Assembly: GCF_015690345.1 (NCBI RefSeq)
Contig: NZ_JADPUN010000245.1
Coordinates: 1 to 36,962, forward strand
DNA length: 36,962 nucleotides
Direction of reading: 5' to 3'
Origin: Plantactinospora alkalitolerans
GTDB lineage: Bacteria > Actinomycetota > Actinomycetes > Mycobacteriales > Micromonosporaceae
The translations under genes and the position numbers were made by a program. The notes under the pieces are model-generated. The model did no database searches. It was not told the DNA's origin and was given only the letters and a program-made list of their open reading frames with translations. Of the stretch, positions 26,080-32,901 are shown piece after piece (position 1 is the stretch's first letter; each line of letters starts with the position of its first letter).

Positions 26080-26814
26080 GTGGACGATGGATTCGATCTC
26101 CATGCCGAACTTGCCGCGGGTGTACGCGACGCCGCTGGGGCGTGGCGGTTCGTCCGGCTGTTCGCCGCGTCCTACGCGAGTCCGGTCCTCGCTGGCGACG
26201 GCTGCGACGACGAAGAGTTGCGGGCGGCGGAGGCCCGGCTGGGTTTTCCGCTGCCGGCGTCCCTGCGGGAGGCGTATGCGCTGATCGGCAGGCGCTTCGA
26301 CCTGACCGGGGCTCAAGATCGCCTTCTTGCTCCGGATGAGGTCACCGTCGACGACACGGGCCAGGTGCTGGTCTTCCGGGTAGAGAACCAGCACGTCGCG
26401 CAGTGGGGCATTCCGCTGTCGGCGGTGACCGAGCCCGACCCGCCGGTCGTGTTCCGGCTCGAATCGGTCACGCGGGCCGAGCGCGCCTGGCAGCCCTTCC
26501 TGGATCGGGTCTCGCTGGCGTGTGTGGAGATGGCACTGTCGGAATGGATGCTGTCCGGCGGGGTGTACGGCGACAACCGTGAACTGGACGATGACGCCAT
26601 CGCGTTGCTGGAGGAGCAGTTCCGTCGGTTGCCGATGCCCGACTATCCGCTCTGGGCCGCCCCTGGCGGCCGGCCGATGCGGTGGTTCGACGGGTTGGGG
26701 GCGATCCTGCGTGAGGACGCCGGGCAGTGGTTGTGGGTGCGCGCGGCGTCGGCGGACCGGATTGCCGCAGTGCGGCGCGCGCTGCCCGGTGAGTGGTTGA
26801 TGGACGAGGGGTAG
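26080..26814 (+). CDS. SMI1/KNR4 (SUKH)-type protein
   Basis: The 244-residue product resembles SUKH-superfamily proteins. The opening part has the family helix and turn CDDEELRAAEARLGFPLPASLREAYALIGRR, followed by LTVDDTGQVLVFRVENQHVAQWGIPL-like strands (VLVFRVENQHVAQWGI). Many SUKH proteins are immunity factors against contact-dependent or polymorphic toxins, though large orphan forms of this kind exist with unknown roles. No toxin gene adjoins it. The start is GTG 26080; no strong ribosome-binding site is visible. It is divergent from the DUF5753/DUF397 remnant and followed by an IS remnant. Confidence 0.78.
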   Translation: MDDGFDLHAELAAGVRDAAGAWRFVRLFAASYASPVLAGDGCDDEELRAAEARLGFPLPASLREAYALIGRRFDLTGAQDRLLAPDEVTVDDTGQVLVFRVENQHVAQWGIPLSAVTEPDPPVVFRLESVTRAERAWQPFLDRVSLACVEMALSEWMLSGGVYGDNRELDDDAIALLEEQFRRLPMPDYPLWAAPGGRPMRWFDGLGAILREDAGQWLWVRAASADRIAAVRRALPGEWLMDEG

Positions 26815-26837
26815 TGGCCGATCGGTCGGGGCCGGAT

Positions 26838-26975
26838 GTAACGACCTTGGGATCAACAGCGGTGGGTGTTGGACGGTGATCACCATTTGGCTGCGCGGTC
26901 AGCGGCCAAGTCCGTGACGGCCGGGCCTCGGCGATCGACCAGCATCCGAAGACGTCACCGCACTGGTAATTCAGC
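26838..26975 (-). mobile_element. Degenerate 3' end of an IS5-like element (left, leftward)
   Basis: Read on the complement strand, this segment can be aligned with the transposase fragment at 27832-28057. The last 35 bases (26838-26872) match its end at 29 of 35 positions in inverted orientation. Upstream parts also agree, for example GACCGCGC and GCCGTC-CGG. In one frame it reads VTDLAADRAAKW after an internal stop. It is non-functional. Confidence 0.6.
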
Positions 26976-26989
26976 AACGAGGGTGGCCA

Positions 26990-27028
26990 GGCTCCAGACG
27001 GGACCGGCAGAATCCGCAGTCTGGAGCC
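26990..27028. repeat. Inverted repeat with perfect 10-bp arms
   Basis: GGCTCCAGAC at 26990-26999 is matched by its reverse complement at 27019-27028 around 19 bases. It lies between the left IS remnant and the SGNH hydrolase gene, in the 367-base gap 26815-27181 that otherwise shows no gene. It may be a terminator or a relic of element ends. Confidence 0.45.
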
Positions 27029-27181
27029 ATGGAGATTGGCACCTGAAATCGGATTGTCATGCGGCCCACTGCATAGATATGCTCGGGCCATGTTCTCCAT
27101 CCATCCTTGTGCCTGTCTCGACTGTTCACTACTCGGGGAAAGGCGGACCCTCCCGGTGTCCACATGCCGCCTGACAGTCGG

Positions 27182-28042
27182 ATGAGTGGGGCGAGGCTGC
27201 CGCCACCGGAGGAGCCCGGCGCGACGGGATCGCGGTGCGACCTGCGGGTGTGCTTCTTCGGTGACTCGTTCACGGCGGGGGTTGGCGATCCGTCCGGTGT
27301 GGGCTGGGTGGGGCTCGTGGCCGCTGCCGCCCGTGCGCAAGGCCATGATCTGACCGTCTACAACATGGGGGTTCGCCGGGACACATCCCTGGACGTGGCC
27401 CAACGTTGGCTTCCTGAAGCCCGTGTCCGCCTCAAGGACGGGCAGGCTTTCGGGGTCGTGTTCGCGTTGGGGACCAACGACGTGGACATGCAGCTCGGCC
27501 AGGTGCGCGTTCCGCCGGGCCGATCACTCGCGCTGCTTGCCGCGATGCTCGATGACGCCCACGCCGCACGGTGGCACACGCTTGTTGTGGGGCCGCCGCC
27601 GGTGCTGGACCGGCAGGCGAGCAAACGGGCAGCCGATCTCGCCGCCGCGATGGCGCAGGTGTGCACCACCCGAAGCGTGCCGTTCGTCGATGTCACGGCG
27701 CTCTCAGCAGACCCGGTCTGGAGCCAGGAGATCGCTGCGGGTGATGCCTATCATCCGTTCGCGGCTGGTTATGCCCGCCTCGCCGCCCTGGTGGAGCCGG
27801 TTCTCCTGCGGTGGCTGGCCGGCATGCCAGCCGACCTGAGGTACTCAACACGATCAAAGCCACCGTCGCCTCCGACGCCCACGGACGGACGATGTGGGCC
27901 GGCGCCATCCGCCCAGGCCGACAACACGACCAGACCGCCGTGCGCCGCGACGTCCTACCAGAGGTCATCCGAGCCGTCGCGGGCCTGGGCAGCGACCGCG
28001 CCGCAGCCCGACGAAACCAACCCCGACACCCACCACAATTGA
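27182..28042 (+). CDS. SGNH/GDSL hydrolase with 3' end replaced by IS sequence
   Basis: Residues 1 to about 219 form a complete cytoplasmic-type SGNH hydrolase (lysophospholipase L1-like esterase). Block I is FFGDSFTAG with nucleophile S29, block III is ALGTNDVD (97-102), and block V is GDAYHP with D188 and H191. The natural protein should end near LLRWLAGMP around base 27840. From there the frame runs out of register through an IS transposase fragment, adding about 66 meaningless residues (STRSKPPSPPTPT...) to the stop at 28040-28042. The start is uncertain: ATG 27182 and ATG 27164 are both possible and neither has a strong ribosome-binding site. Catalytic residues are intact, so activity may survive. 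Confidence 0.8.
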   Translation: MSGARLPPPEEPGATGSRCDLRVCFFGDSFTAGVGDPSGVGWVGLVAAAARAQGHDLTVYNMGVRRDTSLDVAQRWLPEARVRLKDGQAFGVVFALGTNDVDMQLGQVRVPPGRSLALLAAMLDDAHAARWHTLVVGPPPVLDRQASKRAADLAAAMAQVCTTRSVPFVDVTALSADPVWSQEIAAGDAYHPFAAGYARLAALVEPVLLRWLAGMPADLRYSTRSKPPSPPTPTDGRCGPAPSAQADNTTRPPCAATSYQRSSEPSRAWAATAPQPDETNPDTHHN

Positions 28043-28057
28043 CCCCAAGGTCGTAAC
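27832..28057 (+). mobile_element. IS5-like transposase C-terminal fragment (right, rightward)
   Basis: In the frame beginning near 27832 the translation reads VLNTIKATVASDAHGRTMWAG, then AIRPGRQHDQTAVRRDVLPEVIRAVAGLGSDRAAA. This is the NTIK-x-T-V-x-(S/T)D-x-x-G-R-x-x-W-x-G block of IS5-family DDE transposases. The N-terminal two thirds are missing, as is the downstream catalytic part. The segment abuts the SGNH gene with no recognisable terminal repeat. Its right end, 28023-28057, is the inverted partner of 26838-26872. Confidence 0.75.
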
Positions 28058-28075
28058 CGCAGAACGCGGACCTCG

Positions 28076-28636
28076 CTATGCCGCCTCACCGGACCAGCCC
28101 GGCGACAGGAAGACGACGATGTCGGTCTCGTGGCCGGCCAGGGGCGCCGGTTCGTGCCAGCCGAGCCGGCGGTAGAACGCGAGGGTGTCGTGGGCCTGGT
28201 TCCAGGTGAGCAGCCAGGCTCGGCCGCCGGGCGCGCTCCCGGTGAGTGCCTCCAGCAGCCGCCGGCCCAGTCCGGTGCCCCGGGCGCCTGGCCGTACCCC
28301 CAGCTCGTCGATCTCGAAGGCGCCCACCAGCAACTTTCGCACCCGGTCCGCGCCGAGCCGCTCGATGACCTTGCCGTAGGCGCGATCGGTCCGGAACGGG
28401 TCCGGCGTGGTCCAGCCGGATACGAAGCCGTCCACTGCACCGTTGTCCGAGCGGGACACGATCGCCCGGAACCCTGGGCGATGGGCGTCGCCCGCCAACC
28501 GATCGCGGAACGCCACCCGGGTCGGGTCGGGGTCGCGATGATCCCAGGGCGGGGCGGTGAAGATGTCGACGTACGTCTCGGTGAGTTCATCGGCGATGGC
28601 GAGGATCTCTGATCCGACGTACCGCATGATGATCAT
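28076..28636 (-). CDS. GNAT family N-acetyltransferase
   Basis: This 186-residue protein has the GNAT fold that transfers an acetyl group from acetyl-CoA. The acetyl-CoA-binding motif A is ELGVRPGARGTGLGRRLLEALTG (about residues 111-133), with the R/Q-x-x-G-x-G/A pattern R-G-T-G-L-G. A later segment, ARAWLLTWNQAHDTLAFYRRLGWHEPAPL, is motif B with the usual A/FYRRLGW. The start may be ATG 28636 or ATG 28627; neither has a clear Shine-Dalgarno site. The substrate cannot be told. The stop lies 19 bases from the right IS remnant, so the insertion nearly touched this gene. Confidence 0.88.
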   Translation of the reverse strand: MIIMRYVGSEILAIADELTETYVDIFTAPPWDHRDPDPTRVAFRDRLAGDAHRPGFRAIVSRSDNGAVDGFVSGWTTPDPFRTDRAYGKVIERLGADRVRKLLVGAFEIDELGVRPGARGTGLGRRLLEALTGSAPGGRAWLLTWNQAHDTLAFYRRLGWHEPAPLAGHETDIVVFLSPGWSGEAA

Positions 28637-28690
28637 CGTACCCGGCCACCGCGCGGCCGGCTCCCGGCGAATGCACTTCGAGTCACCAAT

Positions 28691-28709
28691 CAGTCACATA
28701 AAGTGACTG
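28691..28709. promoter_or_regulatory. Palindrome directly upstream of the DUF998 gene
   Basis: CAGTCAC-ATAAA-GTGACTG has perfect 7-bp arms and ends one base before the ATG at 28711. A further AGTCAC half site lies at 28681-28686. The position suggests an operator or a leaderless promoter; no linked regulator gene is identified. Confidence 0.55.
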
Positions 28710-28710
28710 C

Positions 28711-29367
28711 ATGCCTGCGGTGCCCTGGTGGGCGGTGCTCTCGGCGGTGACGCTTCCCGTTCTGCTGATCATCGGATGGACAACCGCGGCGCTACGTCAG
28801 CCCCCCGGGTACGACCCGTTGGCGGACACCGTGAGCGCACTCTCCTCGTACGGGATGATCGACATGGTGATCCTGATGAGTTGCCTCGCCGGGCTCGGGT
28901 TGGCACACCTGATCACCGCGATCGGCCTGCGCCCCGTACCCCGGATCGGCCGGATCGTGTACGGGATCGGCGGGGCCGCGACCATCCTGGTGGCCGCCGT
29001 ACCGAAGGTTGATTCCCACACGCCCCGGGTGCACGGCATCGCCGCCGTGGTCGGGTTCGTGGGGCTCGCGGCCTGGCCGGCGGCGGCCGTGTTACCCGGT
29101 ATCCGACGCGCGTCCCGGGCCCGCGACCGCGCCGACCCGGCGGCGACGCCCGGCCCGGACCGGCCCTGGGTGCTGCGGCCGGCCGTCGGAATCGCCGTCG
29201 CGCTGACGATGCTCGGCCTCGGCCTGTGGCTGGCGCTGCAACTGCCCGACGGCGGCCTGGCCGGCCTCGCCGAGCGGATGACCGCCGGCGCCGAGGTGAT
29301 CTGGCCGCTGGTGGTGGTGCTGACCCTGCTCCGCCGGACCCGCCGCCATCCCCCGGCACCCACCTGA
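28711..29367 (+). CDS. DUF998 family membrane protein
   Basis: The 218-residue protein has about six hydrophobic helices and the DUF998 hallmark PPGYDPLADTVSALSSYG after the first helix. A conserved KVDSHTPRVHGIAAVVGF segment follows between later helices. The role of DUF998 proteins is unknown. The start is ATG 28711, which lies directly after a palindrome, leaving no room for a normal Shine-Dalgarno site, so translation may be leaderless. A long inverted repeat follows the stop. Confidence 0.85.
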   Translation: MPAVPWWAVLSAVTLPVLLIIGWTTAALRQPPGYDPLADTVSALSSYGMIDMVILMSCLAGLGLAHLITAIGLRPVPRIGRIVYGIGGAATILVAAVPKVDSHTPRVHGIAAVVGFVGLAAWPAAAVLPGIRRASRARDRADPAATPGPDRPWVLRPAVGIAVALTMLGLGLWLALQLPDGGLAGLAERMTAGAEVIWPLVVVLTLLRRTRRHPPAPT

Positions 29368-29373
29368 CAGCCA

Positions 29374-29446
29374 TGATCGGCGTGACCGGGAAGGTGGTGC
29401 CGGCGATTGCCGACGACCGACCGAGGGGACCCGATCACGCCGATCA
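29374..29446. terminator. Inverted repeat between convergent genes
   Basis: TGATCGGCGTGA at 29374-29385 pairs perfectly with 29435-29446. The 49-base loop contains a smaller hairpin (CGGC-GATT-GCCG). It fills the 94-base gap between the DUF998 and protease stop codons, so it probably terminates from both sides. Confidence 0.55.
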
Positions 29447-29461
29447 CGAAACTCGGTCAGC

Positions 29462-30508
29462 TCAGTAGACGCTGACGCCGTACGCGTTGAGCGCCTCGAC
29501 CACCGGCTGGAAGTACGTGACCCCGCCGCTGCTGCAGTTGCCGCTGCCACCCGAGGTCAGGCCCAGCGCGGTGCTGCCGGCGAAGAGCGAGCCGCCGCTG
29601 TCACCGGGCTCGGCGCAGACGGTGGTCCGGATCAGGCCGGAGACCGTTCCGCTGCCCTGGTAGGTGACGGTGGCGTTGAGCGCGGTCACCCGGCCGCCGC
29701 GCACGCCCGTGGTGCTGCCGCTGCGCTGCACCGACTGGTTGACGCTCGGGTTGGCCGCACCGGTGATGTCCTGGTAGCCGCCGTAGAGGTAGACGTCACC
29801 CGGCTGCTGCGCGGTGCTGCTGTACCGGACGATGCCGTAGTCGTTGCCGGGGAAGCTGCTGCCGGCCCGGGTGCCGATCACGGCGCCGCCGGAGCTGGCC
29901 CGCCAGCTCGAACCGATGTTGGTGCAGTGGCCGGCGGTGAGGAAGTAGTAGGTGCTGCCGCTGCGGACGTTGAAGCCGAGCGAGCACCGGGCGCCGCTCG
30001 TGTAGATCGCCTGTCCGCCGGAGACGGTGGTGCTCAGGGTGCCGGCGACCGCCTGGACCCGTACGGCGCCACCGAACCGGGCCGCCACCGCGTTGACCTT
30101 GGCGAGCTTGGCGCCGGTGACGGTGCTGTCGACGTCGACGACGACCTGGTTGCTGACCGGGTCGACGTACCAGGCGGTGCCCGCGATCCGGGCCGACCGG
30201 TACAACTCGTCGGTCACCTTGGCGAGTTCGGCGGATCCTCGGGCGACGACCTTGGGGATCGCGCCGGCAGCCCGGACCTCGCGGGCCGCGGACTCGTCGG
30301 TCACCGTGACGACCGCCTTGCCACCGGAGTCCAGGTACGTACCGGCGGAGCGGGCGCCGAGCCGCTCGGAGAGCGCCGTCGCGGCCTCCGGCGAGGCGCC
30401 CACGGCCGGCGCGGCCTGGGCGGGCACGGACACCAGCAGTCCGGCGACGAGGGACCCGGCCGCGAAGGTGACGGCGGCAACCCGGATCGTGGACCTTGTG
30501 GGTCGCAT
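29462..30508 (-). CDS. Secreted S1 serine protease (streptogrisin/alpha-lytic type)
   Basis: The 348-residue precursor has a signal peptide (residues ~1-33, ending VPAQAA). A propeptide of ~130 residues follows, with the alpha-lytic protease prodomain text [23 protein letters not shown]. The mature S1 domain begins near residue 162 ([18 protein letters not shown]). The catalytic triad is H194 (TAGHC), D223 (NDYGIVRY) and S304 (GDSGGS). Cysteine pairs C175-C195 and C298-C325 fit the family disulfides. The proenzyme would be exported by Sec or Tat and self-cleaved outside. The start is ATG 30508 with GGGAGG upstream. It is divergent from a secreted esterase gene. Confidence 0.94.
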   Translation of the reverse strand: MRPTRSTIRVAAVTFAAGSLVAGLLVSVPAQAAPAVGASPEAATALSERLGARSAGTYLDSGGKAVVTVTDESAAREVRAAGAIPKVVARGSAELAKVTDELYRSARIAGTAWYVDPVSNQVVVDVDSTVTGAKLAKVNAVAARFGGAVRVQAVAGTLSTTVSGGQAIYTSGARCSLGFNVRSGSTYYFLTAGHCTNIGSSWRASSGGAVIGTRAGSSFPGNDYGIVRYSSTAQQPGDVYLYGGYQDITGAANPSVNQSVQRSGSTTGVRGGRVTALNATVTYQGSGTVSGLIRTTVCAEPGDSGGSLFAGSTALGLTSGGSGNCSSGGVTYFQPVVEALNAYGVSVY

Positions 30509-30646
30509 ATGGAGCCTCCCATGGGGGGTTTGGAGGTTTCTGCGCCGAGAAGGCACATCTTCAACGAGTATTCAGACATCTAAGATCATGAACAAGATGC
30601 CTTGCATATCGGCTGGTAGAGGACAGATCCCTTATGGTTCGACGCG

Positions 30647-30675
30647 TTGTGGAGGCTGAGGGCGGTCTATATGCT
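30647..30675 (+). promoter_or_regulatory. Candidate promoter for the secreted SGNH esterase gene
   Basis: TTGTGG at 30647-30652 and TATGCT at 30670-30675 are separated by 17 bases, as for a housekeeping sigma factor. Transcription would begin about 40 bases before the ATG at 30722. The surrounding intergenic sequence (30550-30670) is clearly richer in A and T than the flanking genes. Confidence 0.4.
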
Positions 30676-30721
30676 CTGCGCACCTCAGCTGGCCCAGGCA
30701 ACCGTGATCCGGAGGCCGCCC

Positions 30722-31564
30722 ATGTCCACCGTCCGTCGTACCGCCACCCTCCTGTCCACGCTCCTCGTCTCCGCCGTACTCGGAACGACCGTCGGGATCA
30801 GCCCGGCAGGTGCCGACCCCGGTCCACCCCCCAACTCGATGGCCAGCCTGGGTGACTCGATCACCCGCGGCTTCAACGCCTGCGGCTGGTACGTCGACTG
30901 TCCGTCCCGATCGTTCAGCACCGGCGACGACGCGTCGGTGAACAGTCACTACCTGCGCATCCGCGCCGTGAACCCGTCGATCAACGGCCGCAACCACAAC
31001 GACGGGCGGTCCGGCGCGAAGTCCGCGGACATGGCCGGGCAGGCCGGCACGGCCGTCTCGCAGGGCGTCGACTACGTGACGATGCTGATCGGCGCCAACG
31101 ACGCCTGCACCAGTTCCGAGTCGAGCATGACCTCGATCGGCACCTTCCGGAGCAACATCGACGCGGCCCTCGGTCGGCTGAAGTCCGGCCTGCCGAACGC
31201 CCGGGTCTTCGTGATCAGCGTGCCCGACATCCAGCGGCTGTGGTCGGTCGGCCGGGGAAGTCTCGCCGCCCGTTCGGCCTGGTCACTGTTTGGCATCTGC
31301 CAGTCGATGCTGGCCAACCCGACCTCGAACGCCCAGGCCGACGTCGACCGCCGCAACCGGGTACGCCAGCGGGTGGTCGACTTCAACACGCAGCTCGCCC
31401 AGGCCTGTGCCGCGTACGGGTCCAACTGCGCCTTCGACGACAACGCGGTGTTCAACTTCCCGTTCGCCCTCGGCCAGTTGTCCAGTTGGGACTACTTCCA
31501 TCCCAACGCCTCGGGGCAGCAGGCGCTCGCCACCATCTCGTACGGCGCCGGCTTCCGCTGGTAG
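30722..31564 (+). CDS. Secreted SGNH/GDSL esterase (lipase-like)
   Basis: This 280-residue secreted hydrolase has a signal peptide (MSTVRRTATLLSTLLVSAVLGTTVGISPAGA). Block I is SLGDSITRGF with nucleophile S46, block III is MLIGANDAC, and block V is WDYFHPN with the Asp-His pair near residues 259-262. The family includes secreted lipases/esterases from streptomycetes. Six cysteines (CGWYVDC, NDAC, FGIC, AQAC, SNC) suggest disulfides outside the cell. The start is ATG 30722 after GGAGG. A strong hairpin lies 12 bases past the stop. Confidence 0.92.
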   Translation: MSTVRRTATLLSTLLVSAVLGTTVGISPAGADPGPPPNSMASLGDSITRGFNACGWYVDCPSRSFSTGDDASVNSHYLRIRAVNPSINGRNHNDGRSGAKSADMAGQAGTAVSQGVDYVTMLIGANDACTSSESSMTSIGTFRSNIDAALGRLKSGLPNARVFVISVPDIQRLWSVGRGSLAARSAWSLFGICQSMLANPTSNAQADVDRRNRVRQRVVDFNTQLAQACAAYGSNCAFDDNAVFNFPFALGQLSSWDYFHPNASGQQALATISYGAGFRW

Positions 31565-31575
31565 TGCACGGACGT

Positions 31576-31609
31576 GACGCCGCCGGAGACTTCCTTCTTC
31601 GGCGGCGTC
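31576..31609. terminator. Strong bidirectional hairpin, 14-bp stem
   Basis: Bases 31576-31589 pair with 31596-31609 with one G-T wobble around a 6-nt loop. It lies between the convergent stops of the SGNH esterase (31564) and HxlR genes (31640). Confidence 0.85.
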
Positions 31610-31622
31610 GACCGGACAGCGC

Positions 31623-31638
31623 CGGAGAACGATCTCCG
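31623..31638 (-). terminator. Small hairpin after the HxlR gene
   Basis: CGGAGA-ACGA-TCTCCG forms a perfect 6-bp stem with a 4-nt loop, starting two bases past the HxlR stop. It may act with the larger hairpin at 31576-31609. Confidence 0.45.
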
Positions 31639-31639
31639 C

Positions 31640-32116
31640 TCAGGCGTGGGTACGCGCACCCGGGCCGGGACGCGGCGCGACGTCGCGCGGGGAGGTCACC
31701 TCGTGGCCGGCCGCACACCGCAGTACCGCCCGCACCTCGGCCTCGCAGCCCCGGTGCACCGTGGTCAGCGGTGACCCCTCCGGATCGGCGAGGTAGCGGT
31801 CGCCCCACTCCAGCACCGCCACCAGTACGGGCCACAGGTCGAGGCCCCTGGTGGTGAGCCGGTACTCGTGCCGGACCCGGGCACCGGGCTCCCGGTACGG
31901 CTCGCGGCGCAGCAGGCCCTGCTCGACCAGCATCGTCAGCCGGTCGGTGAGCACCTGACGGGGAATCCGCGTACGCCTGCGCATGTCGTCGAAGCGTCGG
32001 ACCCCGCTGAACACCTCACGGAGCACGACGACGGTCCACCGTTCGCCGAGGATCGCCATGGCGCGAGCGATGGTGCAGTTCTCGACCGACCAGTCCAGCG
32101 CTTCGGGTGCCGCCAT
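31640..32116 (-). CDS. HxlR family transcriptional regulator
   Basis: The 158-residue protein has the HxlR winged helix: ENCTIARAMAILGERWTVVVLREVFSGVRRFDDMRRRTRIPRQ, then VLTDRLTMLVEQGLLRREPY and YRLTTRGLDLWPVLVAVLEWGDRYL. HxlR proteins are small DNA-binding regulators, often responsive to electrophiles or substrates of nearby genes. A C-terminal region with CEAEVRAVLRCAAGHEV resembles the small CxxC-like tail seen in some members. The start is ATG 32116. It is divergent from the thioesterase gene with 54 bases between, so that gene is the likely target. GTCT-TATTGAC-AGAC at 32130-32144 is a weak operator candidate. Confidence 0.9.
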   Translation of the reverse strand: MAAPEALDWSVENCTIARAMAILGERWTVVVLREVFSGVRRFDDMRRRTRIPRQVLTDRLTMLVEQGLLRREPYREPGARVRHEYRLTTRGLDLWPVLVAVLEWGDRYLADPEGSPLTTVHRGCEAEVRAVLRCAAGHEVTSPRDVAPRPGPGARTHA

Positions 32117-32170
32117 CCCGCCAGGCTAGGTCTTATTGACAGACTCAGCAACCGCTGCGAAGCTGCGTCC

Positions 32171-32731
32171 ATGACCGAGACGCAGCCCGAGCCCCGCAAC
32201 CGCACCTTCTCCTGGAACGATCCGGCGAAGAGTGTTGCCCAGCTCGGCCGGCGCGGCGGGCTCGAACTGCTGCGCGCGATGATCGCCGGTGAGGTGCCCT
32301 CCCCACCTGTCACCGACCTGATCGCGATGGGTCGGATGACCGCCGACGAGGGCCGGGTCTCGGTCGAGATGACGGCACAGGAGTTCCACTACAACCCGCT
32401 CGGCACGGTGCACGGCGGCGTGCTGTCGATCCTGCTGGACACCGCCGCCGCATGCGCCGTGCACACCACCCTGCCGGCCGGAATGGGCTACACGTCGCTG
32501 GATCTCAACGTCAAGTTCCTCCGCCCGGTCACCGTGGAGAGTGGACTGCTGCGCTGCGAGGGCACGGTTCTCCAGCGGGGCCGCCGGACCGCGCTGGCCG
32601 AGGCGAAGCTGACCGACGGACGCGGCCGCCTGGTCGCCCACGCGACCTCGTCGTGTCTGCTCTTCGAGACCCCGGTGACCCAGCCCGAGAATCCGGCCCC
32701 GGCGGCGCAGCCGGCCGTCGCCGTCCGGTAG
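32171..32731 (+). CDS. PaaI-like hotdog-fold thioesterase
   Basis: The 186-residue protein has a hotdog domain from about residue 45. The catalytic turn is FHYNPLGTVHGGVLSILLDTAAACAV (N75, H81-G82-G83), as in PaaI/DUF4442-type acyl-CoA thioesterases. The strand TSLDLNVKFLRPVTVESGLLRCEG and the ending ARLTDGRGRLVAHATSSCLLF-like text (GRLVAHATSSCLLF) also fit. The substrate is probably an acyl- or aryl-acyl-CoA; this is family knowledge. The start is ATG 32171. The last codons merge into a 26-bp tandem repeat array that runs into the next gene. Confidence 0.88.
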   Translation: MTETQPEPRNRTFSWNDPAKSVAQLGRRGGLELLRAMIAGEVPSPPVTDLIAMGRMTADEGRVSVEMTAQEFHYNPLGTVHGGVLSILLDTAAACAVHTTLPAGMGYTSLDLNVKFLRPVTVESGLLRCEGTVLQRGRRTALAEAKLTDGRGRLVAHATSSCLLFETPVTQPENPAPAAQPAVAVR

Positions 32732-32901
32732 CCGGTCGCACCGTCGCCGTCCGGCAACCGGTCGCACCGTCGCCGTCCGGCAACCGGACGCACCCTCCCC
32801 GGCCGGCAATCTGTCGATCCGCCCTCGGCCGGTAACCCGTCGATCCGCCCCGGCGCCGATAACCGATCAGACCGACGCCGGCAGGTAAGCGATCAGACCG
32901 T
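32720..32901. repeat. Seven degenerate 26-bp tandem repeats across two convergent gene ends
   Basis: The unit is close to GCCGTCCGGCAACCGGTCGC plus six bases. Copies begin at 32720, 32746, 32772, 32798, 32824, 32850 and 32876; the first three are nearly identical and the rest drift. The array includes the last four codons and stop of the thioesterase gene and the last twelve codons of the WD40 gene. It has no spacers, so it is not CRISPR. Confidence 0.85.

Noticed and set aside
26838-28057. Complete composite transposon
   Set aside because: Neither flanking fragment holds a full transposase or a clear pair of terminal repeats with target duplications. Only remnants are supported.
32720-32901. 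CRISPR array
   Set aside because: The 26-bp units are directly adjacent with no spacers, drift gradually, and no cas gene is present.
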